Shown piece after piece: positions 16,595 to 25,519 of a stretch of 64,000 nucleotides of DNA (position 1 is its first letter; every line of letters begins with the position of its first letter). The DNA comes from Chloroflexota bacterium (GTDB lineage: Bacteria; Chloroflexota; Ktedonobacteria; Ktedonobacterales; JADMIN01), in NCBI GenBank assembly GCA_021323855.1, contig JAJPKE010000026.1, positions 81,754-145,753 on the forward strand. Reading direction: 5' to 3'. Position numbers and translations under genes: made by a program. The notes below the pieces were generated by a model. The model was not told the origin of the DNA and did no database searches. It was given only the letters and a program-made list of their open reading frames with translations.

Positions 16595-16638
16595 CTCCGG
16601 CACCCCTCTCCCGCGCACGGGGGAGGTGTGGGGGTTAT
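16595..16638. repeat. Family A palindromic repeat, variant loop
   Basis: CACCCCTCTCCCGCGCACGG and the complementary GGGGAGGTGTGGG form a hairpin. The variant loop (GTGCGCGG on the other strand) matches the copies at 40264 and 60896. It overlaps the last codons of the hydrolase gene. Confidence 0.65.
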
Positions 16639-18071
16639 CCGATAGGCGCGAAGGCGAAGGGGATGCTGGCATGCGGGTCTGTCACGGTTTCGCCGCGCAG
16701 GAACGCCGCCATCAGCGCGCGGACGGCGGGCACGGCGACCAGCTTGGCGGTGCTGTGCGTGCCGCCCTCCACGATGACATGCTGGCTGTTGGCGAACCCC
16801 GGCAGAATCTCCTCGACATTGCCCGGTGGTGTGCGACCATCCAGCGAACCACTGATGAAGAGCGTTGGCACATCGCTGGTGATGGGTGAACGGAACGCCG
16901 CGCCCAGGTCCGGGCTGCCCCAGGCGGCGGAGACATACGGGAACGGCAGGTCCATGACATCGCCAAGCAACGCCTGCGCCGCCTCGCGCTGGATGCGTTC
17001 CATGCGCTCCGGCGAGGCCCCTGACGCGCAATCCATCACATAGGACATGGCGTTGCCCAGCCAGTCGCGCCGCGCGTTCAGCGTGGCCTCCGCCAGCCAG
17101 GAGAAGTCGCCCCGCGACATGGCATAGTAGCGTGCGGGCAGGCGTTGCAGCGCCTTCCGGTCGCCAAGATCGCTGGCAGTGGCGCGTTGCGCATCGAACT
17201 TGCCGAGCGCCACCCTCACCTGTTCGCCGCTGGCCTTATCCGTCACACTGACCTCGACCGGCTGCCGCTCCAACCGCTCTAGCACACTGCGCATCAGGCC
17301 GAGCAGATCGGGTATCCGCTGGCTGAGATGCGGGTCCGCCCGCACCAGCGTCGCCAGTTGTTCCAATTGGCGCTGTGTGTTGGAGGGCAGCTTGATCGTG
17401 TGGTCTGGCCCCTCCACCAGCGCGATGACAGCGCGGGCGATATGCGCGCCGTGGCGGCGAATCGTCGCCAGCGCCAGATGCGAGCCGTAGCTGGCGCCAT
17501 AGAGACAGATCTGGTCGAGGCCGAGCGCCTGACGCAGCGCGTCAACGTCGTCGGCGCTCTCCTCGGTGGTGTAGCCCGCCAGGTCCACGCCCTGCCGCCG
17601 CCAGAAGTCCGCCGCCTGCTGGCAACGCTCATTCATGTTGCGCAGAAACGTCTCGCGGTCGCCTGGCTGATCGAGCGGCAGATCGAGGCGTTCCAGGCAA
17701 TCCAGCCGGGGATTGCTGAGGCCGGTGCCGCGCTGATCCAGCAGAATGATATCACCGGCGGCGCGCAGTTCCTCGAACCAGGGCATGAACGCGCCAAACC
17801 GCGCCCACTCGCTGCCGGGAACACCCGGCCCGCCAGCAAGCACCACCAGCGGCGGTCCGGGTCGCTCCGCCGTACTCTTGATGCGGATGAAGGCCAGTTC
17901 GATCAGCGCGCTCGCTGGATTGCGCCGGTTCTCCGGCACCAGCAGCCGCCCCAGTTCCGCCGCATAGCGGTAACGTTCGGTCTCTGCGCCGAAGAGATCG
18001 GTCTTCACTACATAGGGCATGAGCGTGAGTTGACCGGGCTGCCCCTGTTGTATTGCTTCGCGTTCCGCCAC
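16635..18071 (-). CDS. Alpha/beta hydrolase (S33, prolyl-aminopeptidase/TAP-like)
   Basis: 478 residues. GGPG at 80-83 (oxyanion hole), DQRGTGLSNP at ~112-121, nucleophile elbow GASYG with Ser194, the acid in LFISGSLDGRTPP and the catalytic His in VIVEGGTHS. The pattern GGPG + DQRGTG + large cap is that of proline iminopeptidases and tripeptidyl (TAP-like) peptidases. There is no signal peptide, so it is cytoplasmic. Start GTG with AAGGGAG eight bases before. It is 12 bases downstream of the DUF302 gene and probably co-transcribed. Confidence 0.88.
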   Translation of the reverse strand: MAEREAIQQGQPGQLTLMPYVVKTDLFGAETERYRYAAELGRLLVPENRRNPASALIELAFIRIKSTAERPGPPLVVLAGGPGVPGSEWARFGAFMPWFEELRAAGDIILLDQRGTGLSNPRLDCLERLDLPLDQPGDRETFLRNMNERCQQAADFWRRQGVDLAGYTTEESADDVDALRQALGLDQICLYGASYGSHLALATIRRHGAHIARAVIALVEGPDHTIKLPSNTQRQLEQLATLVRADPHLSQRIPDLLGLMRSVLERLERQPVEVSVTDKASGEQVRVALGKFDAQRATASDLGDRKALQRLPARYYAMSRGDFSWLAEATLNARRDWLGNAMSYVMDCASGASPERMERIQREAAQALLGDVMDLPFPYVSAAWGSPDLGAAFRSPITSDVPTLFISGSLDGRTPPGNVEEILPGFANSQHVIVEGGTHSTAKLVAVPAVRALMAAFLRGETVTDPHASIPFAFAPIG

Positions 18072-18083
18072 GCTTATCTCCCT

Positions 18084-18491
18084 TTATTGCGCAAGTGCGC
18101 CATCTATCAGCAGGTCTATCCAGGCGATGTTCTTGACCAGATCGGGCGGGATATGATGCCGCTCTGCGAGATAGGTGGTGCTGTTGTAGCTGGCCCAAAC
18201 CTTGCCGTCATCGTCCTGCCAGACCAGCGCCTTGAGCGGCAAGTCGAGCGCAAGCAGCGGTGAAGCGATCATCAGCGGCGTCCCGCCTTTGGGCGCGCCG
18301 AAAAGCAGCAGCTTGGTGTCGTTCATGGCGAGGCCGATGCGCGCCGCCTCGCCGCTGTGGTCAATCAGCGCGAACACAATCAGGTTTTTCGCCTGGATGG
18401 CCGCCTCCAGCCGCTCCAGCGTCTCCGCGACCGTATACGGGCTGGCTTTCGTGACGATGCCCTGGGAGGCATGAGAAGAAACTGAACTCAT
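18084..18491 (-). CDS. DUF302 family protein
   Basis: 135 residues of the DUF302 fold: SPYTVAETLERLEAAIQAKNL, VFALIDHSGEA, LLLFGAPKGGTPLM, DLPLKALVW and the closing YLAERHHI. DUF302 proteins are small cytosolic alpha/beta proteins of unknown function, sometimes linked to copper or heme stress. Located between a GT51 enzyme and an S33 hydrolase with short gaps (15 and 12 bases), so a three-gene transcript is likely. Confidence 0.9.
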   Translation of the reverse strand: MSSVSSHASQGIVTKASPYTVAETLERLEAAIQAKNLIVFALIDHSGEAARIGLAMNDTKLLLFGAPKGGTPLMIASPLLALDLPLKALVWQDDDGKVWASYNSTTYLAERHHIPPDLVKNIAWIDLLIDGALAQ

Positions 18492-18506
18492 GGCAATGAC
18501 TCCTGC

Positions 18507-19433
18507 TCAGGCGGCGCAGAACGAATCGGCGGGCGGCTTGAATCCCGGCTGCCAGAAGGCAAATTTTTCTGCCAGCGCCGCGTTGTACTGGCGCTGCGAA
18601 AGATCACTATCCGCCAGCATGCGATTCAACACCTGCACCTGGCGTGCGCGCGAAGCGGCGGGATTGCACCAGGGATCATATGCCCCCGGCGCCTGCACCA
18701 GCCCGGCGAGCAACGCGGACTGCGCGGCGTCGAGATGCGCGGGCGGCACGCCAAAGAAGCGTTCGGACGCTTCACCGATGCCATACGCGCCCTCACCGAA
18801 GTAGACCACATTGAGATACATTTCGAGAATCTGCTGTTTCGTATAGGTGCGTTCAATCTTGACGGCGAGCAGCAAATCTTCGGCTTTGAGCGGTATTGTG
18901 TGGTCGTAGTCGTTGAGATAGACATTCTTGGCAAGCTGCGCCGTCAGCGTGCTGCCGCCCTCCACGAAGCTCCGCGCTTGCAGGTCATCCCACACTGCGC
19001 GCAGGATGCCGATGATATCTATGCCGTGGTGCTGATAGAAACGTTCGTCCTCGATGGCAATGAGCGCCTTCGGCGCCCAGGGTGAAATGGCGGCATAGGG
19101 CGTATATGGCTCGTGCCGCGCCGCCATCTCGGTCCGCAGCCGCGCAGGGAGGTCGGCGGTGGAGGGTGTCGCGTTCCAGGCCCAGGTGAAGAGCGCCGCC
19201 AGCACGATCAGGAGCAGCGCCGTCCCCTGTAGAATGCGTCTGCGCCAGCGCCGCCAGAACAGCGCCAACCGCTGCCGGAAGTCCCTGATAGAGTGGAAAA
19301 ATGCGCTCTGTTCAAGGCGTCGCAGGCGGTCGCGCCAGCCGTTGCCTCTCTTTTCTCCGTCAAATTGTGGTTCCCGCAGCCCATTGGTAGCGGGCTGTGC
19401 CGCCTCTTGCGGCGGACCAGAAACGGCCCTCAA
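18507..19433 (-). CDS. Monofunctional peptidoglycan glycosyltransferase (GT51)
   Basis: Polymerises lipid II into glycan strands at the outer face of the membrane. Basic N-terminus with one membrane span (~52-70) followed by the GT51 domain: catalytic Glu in IEDERFYQHHGID, GGSTLTAQLAKN, KIERTYTKQQILEMYLN and YFGEGAYGIGEAS. The penicillin-binding transpeptidase half of class A PBPs is missing, so it is of the MtgA type. Start is uncertain: TTG at 19433 with AGAAGGG upstream; no ATG lies before the membrane span. Confidence 0.9.
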   Translation of the reverse strand: MRAVSGPPQEAAQPATNGLREPQFDGEKRGNGWRDRLRRLEQSAFFHSIRDFRQRLALFWRRWRRRILQGTALLLIVLAALFTWAWNATPSTADLPARLRTEMAARHEPYTPYAAISPWAPKALIAIEDERFYQHHGIDIIGILRAVWDDLQARSFVEGGSTLTAQLAKNVYLNDYDHTIPLKAEDLLLAVKIERTYTKQQILEMYLNVVYFGEGAYGIGEASERFFGVPPAHLDAAQSALLAGLVQAPGAYDPWCNPAASRARQVQVLNRMLADSDLSQRQYNAALAEKFAFWQPGFKPPADSFCAA

Positions 19434-19608
19434 CGTCCAGCACCCTTCTCGTTTGCGCCTCTCTACTCATATACACGATGGGTGAAGCGCCTCAATTTGG
19501 GAATAGTCCCCTTTATCAAATAATACGCCACACGCTAAACCTTGCTCGCGCATCCCGTACTCTAGCCCAACAGTCGTGCATAATGCAGTTTCTAGCATTT
19601 CTTTGCTT

Positions 19609-20019
19609 TCATTTTTTCCCGGTCTCCTCGTTTGTCTCTTCTAACGCCTCCATTGCAACAGTAAACACACGCCTGATTCTCCAGAGTAGAACGATTGTTG
19701 TCATCGTCAGCCCGATCCCCAAGACGAGAAACGTTATCTGGACGGCAGCGCCCCAGCCATGCAGTATAGCCAGAAACAGAGCTAGGGTAAACCAGGCGAT
19801 ACTAAGCCATTCAACGAACTTTTTGTATCTCTGCCGCGCTGTTCGCCAAATGAAGAATGAGCCGATTCCGCAAGCTAACGAGCCTATCAATACCGGCATC
19901 TCTAATTGAGGAGCAGCGATATAGATGGCCATGATGAGAACGAACAAAACAATGGCAATAAGCAGAACGCATAGAGCGGATATGATGCTGTTCCTCAAAG
20001 AAGATTTAGACATATGCAA
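19609..20019 (-). CDS. Small membrane protein, four spans
   Basis: 136 residues with four hydrophobic segments (~12-33, 38-57, 69-88, 93-112) and a charged C-terminus. It aligns with the first ~170 residues of the product at 20026 (shared LP/MPVLxGSLA, the basic RRYxxxVxxLS and FHGW/LHGW words), so the two are adjacent paralogues, six bases apart. No known family. Confidence 0.65.
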   Translation of the reverse strand: MHMSKSSLRNSIISALCVLLIAIVLFVLIMAIYIAAPQLEMPVLIGSLACGIGSFFIWRTARQRYKKFVEWLSIAWFTLALFLAILHGWGAAVQITFLVLGIGLTMTTIVLLWRIRRVFTVAMEALEETNEETGKK

Positions 20020-20025
20020 TCGCTC

Positions 20026-21006
20026 CTATCCTTCAGTTTCTTCACGCGCTTCGTGGCTGACATGTTTGTGTGCAGTATGCGCTTCGCGGTAGCGCAGAAT
20101 CTCCGCCTGCACATCTTCGAGTCGTTTGGATAGCATATATTCTGGAATACGCACTGGCGATGGCGCTCCACCCCACATGAGCGGCAGTAGAAGGCGTTTG
20201 AGGAGTGGTTGTCGTTGTTTGAGGGCAGCAGCATGGCGGACCCAGATGATAAGAAGGCGGCGCGAGAATGTGCGATCTCTTGACTTTGGGCCGGTACATG
20301 TCGTTCCAACGATATCCTGCCAGGGAATGAGTCCCATACCCATGCCATAAAACGTGGCATTATCAACGATCCCATCATGAGTGATGAGTATTGCTGGCGC
20401 ATGGCTGAGGAGGCGCCGGAGAAGAAGGAGAACAATAAGTCCCAAAAAGAGTCCGGCTAATACGCCAGCAACTCTCACGTCAGAGGAAACTGACGTAAGG
20501 CGTAGCAACAACACGACGCCAATGACGACTAACGCAATGGCAAAGACATGGGCGAGGACATTGATTCTATCCAACTCTATGCTAATCGTTTCCCCGTCAT
20601 AGAAGAATGTTTCGCCATCCAGTTCTGCGCCAGCAGTGTCTATAGCTCTGACAAGCTTGCGATTGACACGTCGCGCGAAGACAAAGAAAGCTCCTGCAAA
20701 AGCGATGGCACATACGGCATAAACAATCTGCGTCTGGAACATCCAACCGTGGAAAGCGGCAGTACCTACTGCTAGCCCAAGACATAGAAAACTGCTTAAA
20801 GCACATACCCATCGCACATATCGCCGCTTTGCCTTATACCAGGCCCAGAACAGTATGATGCTCATGGCAAGAGAGCCGAAGAGCAGCGGTAGCTCTATCT
20901 CTGGATAATTCGAGTGAATAAAGATGACCAAAGGTAGTACAGGTATCACCACAATACACGCTGCCATACCTGTCAAGAAATTCTGGCCAGCCTCTTTCCA
21001 CGTCAT
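20026..21006 (-). CDS. Membrane protein with PH-like (STM3941-type) C-terminal half
   Basis: 326 residues from ATG 21006, chosen for AGGAGG eight bases upstream (longer upstream frames lack it). Residues 1-~140 hold four spans homologous to the small neighbour. After a charged stretch a region with two more spans (~165-215) and ILITHDGIVDNATFYGMGMGLIPWQDI resembles STM3941/PH-like membrane proteins, in which the strand DGIxDxxxxxGxGxIPWxxI follows two helices. Role unknown. Confidence 0.7.
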   Translation of the reverse strand: MTWKEAGQNFLTGMAACIVVIPVLPLVIFIHSNYPEIELPLLFGSLAMSIILFWAWYKAKRRYVRWVCALSSFLCLGLAVGTAAFHGWMFQTQIVYAVCAIAFAGAFFVFARRVNRKLVRAIDTAGAELDGETFFYDGETISIELDRINVLAHVFAIALVVIGVVLLLRLTSVSSDVRVAGVLAGLFLGLIVLLLLRRLLSHAPAILITHDGIVDNATFYGMGMGLIPWQDIVGTTCTGPKSRDRTFSRRLLIIWVRHAAALKQRQPLLKRLLLPLMWGGAPSPVRIPEYMLSKRLEDVQAEILRYREAHTAHKHVSHEAREETEG

Positions 21007-21274
21007 TCCAAATACCTCCTGGCAAACAGCGCAGTGTATGGGTAGTCGTTTGCTGCGCCCATCCAGTATAGCGGAATCGGCTGAATGGCACAATGATGGG
21101 TTTGGAAGCACAGAAGGGGATACAGGGTGTAAAAAAAGACATCCTTGCCGGAAAGGCGTCATCCGTGACCAGGTAGTCCAGGCGTGTGCGCGTTGTTGAC
21201 CCGCGCACATGAATAACCTACCCGCGAAACATTATCCCCAGGTTAAGCGTGCGTTAAACTTGAGCGCATGCCAC

Positions 21275-22180
21275 TCATATTGCTTGCTGTTCGCGCGTCA
21301 GCAGTTGCTCCGGGTGCAGCGCCGCGCGTATCTGCTCCTGCTCGCGGTGGAGATCATAGGTTGGCGGGACCAGCGCCAGCGTATCGAGCATCAGGCGTAA
21401 GCACTCGGTGACGCTTTGCTGTGCGTCGGCCAGCATGAAGAGTTTGTTGACGCGCTCAACCAGCCGTTCCGGCGCGATGGTTAGCCGTCGGCTCTCCGGC
21501 TCCAGCCATTTCCAGTCCGGTTCCCAGCGCCGGTTGATGGCGAAGAGCAGCCGCAGCGTCTCTTCCAGCCGCCAGCACAGGCGTTCCGCCAGTTCCAGGC
21601 GCGCATTGCGATAGGCGGGCGGCCAGGTATTGACGATGGAGAGCGGCCACCAGTGCGGCTCCGCCCAATGGCCGGTCGCGCTGGCGATCAGCTTGCGTTG
21701 CAGCGCCTCCGGATAAGTGGTCAGTTGCTCCTGCCACTGCGTCAGCCGCTCGTGCGGGCGTAGCGGCAGCGCATCGGCAACATGCCAGGCGTCGGTCAAT
21801 TGCCAGTGATCGGTGGTTTTCGCCGCCAGCACACGATGCAGCGTACGTTCGGTGCTGTCCCAGCGCCTCCAACTGGCCTCGATGAAGATGCCGTGATACC
21901 AGCTCTTGGTGCTGAGTGTCCCGGGATGGAGTTTGGCAGGCGCATCTTTCACATCCGCGCCAACGCGACGCAGCCACGCCTGATAGACCTCAACCGGCTG
22001 CAACTCCTCTACCCAGAAAAAGAGTTCGATGTCGGAGAACCGGTCAGCAATGCCACGCGACACCGAACCCATGACAGCGATGGCGTCTCCCAGGTCCGAC
22101 GGGCACTGCGCGGCCAATTCCTGCGCCAGCGCATAGCGGACGCGGCTGTGTGCGCTGGCATCAGATGGCAAGGTATTCAT
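21275..22180 (-). CDS. Nucleotidyltransferase-fold protein
   Basis: 301 residues. The N-terminus has the Pol-beta nucleotidyltransferase signature GSVSRGIADRFSDIELFFW (G-S-x9-D-x-E), i.e. the metal-binding Asp/Glu pair. The rest is helical and Trp-rich, like aminoglycoside- or DUF4037-type nucleotidyltransferases. No partner HEPN gene is adjacent, so it is not an obvious MNT/HEPN toxin pair. Substrate unknown. Confidence 0.75.
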   Translation of the reverse strand: MNTLPSDASAHSRVRYALAQELAAQCPSDLGDAIAVMGSVSRGIADRFSDIELFFWVEELQPVEVYQAWLRRVGADVKDAPAKLHPGTLSTKSWYHGIFIEASWRRWDSTERTLHRVLAAKTTDHWQLTDAWHVADALPLRPHERLTQWQEQLTTYPEALQRKLIASATGHWAEPHWWPLSIVNTWPPAYRNARLELAERLCWRLEETLRLLFAINRRWEPDWKWLEPESRRLTIAPERLVERVNKLFMLADAQQSVTECLRLMLDTLALVPPTYDLHREQEQIRAALHPEQLLTREQQAI

Positions 22181-22223
22181 TGCGAGTTTCCTCCACTACT
22201 GGTGGCTCTTGCCTTCCGGTAGC

Positions 22224-22281
22224 GCAGACAGAAATGTCTGCCGCTCTAGGATGGCTCTTCCGGCAGACAAGCATGTCTGCC
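22224..22281. repeat. Two GCAGACA hairpins (repeat family B)
   Basis: GCAGACA-GAAA-TGTCTGC (22224-22241) and GGCAGACA-AGCA-TGTCTGCC (22262-22281) are two hairpins 20 bases apart. Relatives occur at 48229-48289 and 52833-52872. Confidence 0.75.
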
Positions 22282-22378
22282 CCACCAATGACAGGAATCC
22301 AACCCAGGTTGTATAGGAGTGCCGGCGCGCAGATGGTAGCACAGAAAATATAACGTTTCAAGGGTACTGTTTTATTTT

Positions 22379-23341
22379 TTATGCGTCAGCGATCATGTGT
22401 AGCTCATCGGCCAGTCGTCGTAGTGCCGCGCGTAGTTCGGCGGGGCTACGCACCTGGAAGCGCACGCCGAGGCTGGCGAGGAAACGCGCGCTGTGGTCCA
22501 GGCTGCGGTCATAGGCGCGCAACAGCGTACATGCGCCGTCAGCCGTCTCTTCTAATGTTGCAAAGGCTGGCGGCACCATGCCCTGCACGGCGATAAGCGG
22601 CGCTTCCAGTAGCACTTCGATCAGCCAGGTATCCGGCATGTCTCTGAAGCGGGCGATGGCGAACGCCAGGCAATCGAAGTCGTTGGGGCGCGTAAAGGCT
22701 GCGCTGCCGGGCATGGCCGCCAGCACGCGGTCCAGCCGGAAGACGCGGATATCGCTACGTAGATGACAATAGCCGACGGCATACCAGCGGCGCTCATAGT
22801 GGACGAGGCCGTAGCAATCGAAGTCGCGCCAGACCGGTTCTGCCTCGCGTGAATGATATCGCATGTGAAGTGTGCGTTGCGTGTGCGCCGCCGAGCTGAA
22901 GGTGAGCAGGTGTGTGGAGAGCGGCACCTCAGTCGCCGCGAGGTCCAGCGCCACAGTCGCCTGGATGGCCTGCGCCTGGGCACGCAGCGCCGCCGGTAGC
23001 ACCCGTTCAATCTTCTTCAGCGCGCCCTCTACCGCTGGCACGGTTCCCGCCAGCCCGGACTGCTGCGCCGCCATCAGCCCCAGCGTCACCGCGACCGCCT
23101 CGTCGTCCGAGAACATCAGCGGCGGCAACTTGAATCCAGGGCGCAGATGATAGCCACCATAGCGCCCGCGTTCGGCCTCGATGGGAATGCCCATCTGTTG
23201 CAGCATCATGATATAGCGTCGCACACTGCGCGGTTCCACTTCGAGCCGCTCGGCCAACTGCTCGGCGGTGATGCTTGGGCGTGATTGCAGCAGATCGAGC
23301 GTGGCTAGCAGGCGCGTAGCTGGCGAATACGGCGCATACAT
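22379..23341 (-). CDS. WYL-domain transcriptional regulator (YafY-like)
   Basis: 320 residues from ATG 23341, chosen because AAGGGA lies eight bases upstream and family members begin at this point (YSPATRLLATLDLLQSRP). Winged helix-turn-helix ~8-60 (SITAEQLAERLEVEPRSVRRYI, RGRYGGYHL), then a WYL domain ~150-230 (GLVHYERRWYAVGYC, RVFRLDRV) and the WCX extension. WYL domains sense ligands, often nucleic-acid-derived. Divergent from the gene at 23481 with a palindrome between them, so it likely controls that gene and itself. Confidence 0.9.
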   Translation of the reverse strand: MYAPYSPATRLLATLDLLQSRPSITAEQLAERLEVEPRSVRRYIMMLQQMGIPIEAERGRYGGYHLRPGFKLPPLMFSDDEAVAVTLGLMAAQQSGLAGTVPAVEGALKKIERVLPAALRAQAQAIQATVALDLAATEVPLSTHLLTFSSAAHTQRTLHMRYHSREAEPVWRDFDCYGLVHYERRWYAVGYCHLRSDIRVFRLDRVLAAMPGSAAFTRPNDFDCLAFAIARFRDMPDTWLIEVLLEAPLIAVQGMVPPAFATLEETADGACTLLRAYDRSLDHSARFLASLGVRFQVRSPAELRAALRRLADELHMIADA

Positions 23342-23420
23342 GGGCGATATCCCTTGCTGGAAATCTTCATGTTCATATAGGACCGGATCAAACCACAATG
23401 CACTATACACTACTTTTCAG

Positions 23421-23450
23421 ATGGCGACATGAGTCATGAGTTTTCGCCAT
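23421..23450. promoter_or_regulatory. Palindromic operator candidate between divergent genes
   Basis: ATGGCGA (23421-23427) and TCGCCAT (23444-23450) are perfect inverted repeats; the middle holds CATGAG twice. It is 31 bases before the start of the 23481 gene and ~80 bases before that of the WYL gene. Confidence 0.45.
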
Positions 23451-23480
23451 GAAATTTGAAGAACAACAGGAGTAACCTGC

Positions 23481-24314
23481 GTGAAAGCGACAACGACGGT
23501 AGAACAGGTCAAACACTTCCTGGCGGCGCATGGACGCGACATCGAGCAGGCGCAGCTAGCCTATCATTTCGAGGGCGCGCCGCTGGATGAATTGCTGCGC
23601 GTCCTGGAAACGTACCAGAACGCCGATGGTGGATTTGCCGGGCTAGAGCCGGACATCGCAGCGCCGGAGAGCAATCCCTTCGCCACAGAGCTTGCCCTTG
23701 CCATCTGTGCGCAGGCGCATGCGCCGCAGGATACGCCGCTGCTGCAACGGGCGGTGGCGCATCTCGAACGCACGCAGGACGAAGACGGCGGCTGGCGTTT
23801 CACCCCCGCCATCTACGAACATGAGCTTGCGCCGTGGTTTCAGGGCTGGGAGTGGCCGAACCTCAATCCTTCCTGCACGCTCTCCGGGCTGCTCCGCGAA
23901 CTGGGGCTTGGCTCAGCGGCGTTGCAGGCAAAGGTGGAGCAGTTGTTTGCGCGGCTGGCAAACGTCAAGGACCTGCTCAGCGACGAGTTCTACGCCGTCC
24001 GCCCGTATGTCTACTACTTCCTGCCGGAGTGGGCGCATCCACAGCGTGACCTGTATCTGTCGGGCGTCGTCTGGTGGCTGATTCGCCAGCAGGCCAACGA
24101 TAGCCTGGATGGCAACCATTTCTTCCAGTATGTGCGCTCGCCGGAGACGCAGGTTGCCAGGATGTTACCAGCGGCGCTGATCGAGGAGCGGCTGGACCGG
24201 CTGGCGGCGGAGCAGATGGAAGACGGCGGCTGGCCCAGCCCCTACGCCGATCACTGGCGCGGACCCATCACGATGCAAAACCTGCTGTTCTTGCGGGCAT
24301 TCGGGCGGCTTTGA
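23481..24314 (+). CDS. Prenyltransferase/squalene-cyclase-repeat protein
   Basis: 277 residues rich in alpha-alpha repeats with QW-like motifs: YQNADGGFAGLEPD, RTQDEDGGWRFTP and AEQMEDGGWPSPYADHW, as in the barrels of squalene-hopene cyclases and protein prenyltransferases. It is much shorter than a cyclase (~630) and has no DXDD motif, so cyclase activity is unlikely. Start is a GTG with AGGAG upstream. A UbiA-type prenyltransferase follows convergently 19 bases away. Confidence 0.75.
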   Translation: MKATTTVEQVKHFLAAHGRDIEQAQLAYHFEGAPLDELLRVLETYQNADGGFAGLEPDIAAPESNPFATELALAICAQAHAPQDTPLLQRAVAHLERTQDEDGGWRFTPAIYEHELAPWFQGWEWPNLNPSCTLSGLLRELGLGSAALQAKVEQLFARLANVKDLLSDEFYAVRPYVYYFLPEWAHPQRDLYLSGVVWWLIRQQANDSLDGNHFFQYVRSPETQVARMLPAALIEERLDRLAAEQMEDGGWPSPYADHWRGPITMQNLLFLRAFGRL

Positions 24315-24333
24315 TGCGCTAGAGGCGCAGTTG

Positions 24334-25440
24334 CTAGAGGTGCTGCTGGAGGAATGGCACGAGCCGCACAATCACACCGGCGGCGAGCAGCCCGATGAGC
24401 GTCCAGAGGGCGAACGAGGCATAGGCGCGTAACATCGCGCGCACAGCCAGGTGGCGCGTGGTGCGTGCTGTTGCGCGCATCACGCCGGTCCAGGCGACCA
24501 GCGTTGCTGGCAGCGAGAAGATTGCTAGCAACGCGCCGTGTGAGCCGCCTTTAGGCAGTGCCGCCAGGCTCACCAGCGCATAGGCAGCGATGAGACCAAC
24601 GCTATAGAGCAAGAGGCTACCACGCTCGCCGTTGAGCTGCACCAGCGTTTTGCGGGCGATGGCGCGGTCCGCATCGCGGTCGCGTAGGTGCGCCGCCAGC
24701 ACCAGCGAAAACGCGAACAGGCCGAATGCCAGGCCGAGCAATAGCTCTTGCATGGTGGGCAAAACCGCTTGCGAAAGCGCCGTTGCCGTCACCAATCCAG
24801 GGCCGAGCGCCAGCAGAATCACAAACTCGCCCGCCGGAAGGCGTTTGAGCGCGTAATTGGTGGAGGAGTAGAGAAAGGCGATGATGAGGCCGAGCAGCCC
24901 CAACCCCAGCAGGAATGCGCCGCCGGTGAGCAGCAACGGCAACCCCACCACAAGGCCCAGCGCCAGCAGCAGGATGCTGGCGCGCAGGGTGGTCATCGGC
25001 TCGATGCCGGTGCCTTCCAGCACATTCGCCGCGTAATAGCTGCCGCCCGCGTTCGGATCCCAACGCCGGTGAACGTTGCGCTCGAATTCGAGGTATTCAT
25101 CCAGCATACTTGCGCCGGACATCACCAGCAGCACCGAAAGCAACAGGCAGATTGCTGGCAGCAGCGATACGCGCCGTCCGGTTGCCCAGAGCAGCGCCAG
25201 CGTCGCGCCAGCAGGCGCCAGGCCCAGCAGCAGCGTTGGCGGGCGGCAGAGCCGCACCCAGGCAGCCAGTTTGCCGGAGGAACGCTCATGTGATACGTTT
25301 GCCGCCACAGGTAGCGCCAGCGGCGCGGAGGGGGCAGGCAGGTGGAACGAACCGTTCATATCACTGGCGTTCTCAGCACGTTGAACATGCTCAGCGTGCT
25401 CAATGCGAACGCCCGACGATTGCTGATCCACCTGATCCAT
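24334..25440 (-). CDS. UbiA-superfamily prenyltransferase
   Basis: 368 residues from ATG 25440 (GGGGG site nine bases upstream). A ~50-residue polar N-terminus, then about nine membrane spans beginning VRLCRPPTLLLGLAPA. The UbiA family attaches isoprenoid chains to aromatic acceptors using two Asp-rich motifs. Here the second is present (LRDRDADRAIARKT), while the first, normally NDxxDxxxD, reads MLDEYLEFERNVHRRWD with a displaced acidic pattern. It resembles MenA (GGSYYAAN near the first motif). Acceptor unknown. Confidence 0.8.
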   Translation of the reverse strand: MDQVDQQSSGVRIEHAEHVQRAENASDMNGSFHLPAPSAPLALPVAANVSHERSSGKLAAWVRLCRPPTLLLGLAPAGATLALLWATGRRVSLLPAICLLLSVLLVMSGASMLDEYLEFERNVHRRWDPNAGGSYYAANVLEGTGIEPMTTLRASILLLALGLVVGLPLLLTGGAFLLGLGLLGLIIAFLYSSTNYALKRLPAGEFVILLALGPGLVTATALSQAVLPTMQELLLGLAFGLFAFSLVLAAHLRDRDADRAIARKTLVQLNGERGSLLLYSVGLIAAYALVSLAALPKGGSHGALLAIFSLPATLVAWTGVMRATARTTRHLAVRAMLRAYASFALWTLIGLLAAGVIVRLVPFLQQHL

Positions 25441-25519
25441 ACGCGAATTCCCCCATAAAATGCTGCAAAACAAGCCATACAGGTGTTAGAACGAAATTGT
25501 AGAGATGGGATGAGAAAGG

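Noticed and set aside
12266..18071. A full defence island around the nuclease genes
   Set aside because: Beyond DUF559 and the restriction enzyme the neighbours are an S33 hydrolase, a DUF302 protein and a cell-wall enzyme; no further defence gene is present.
21275..22180. An MNT/HEPN toxin-antitoxin pair
   Set aside because: The nucleotidyltransferase is 301 residues, far longer than MNT antitoxins, and no HEPN gene is next to it.
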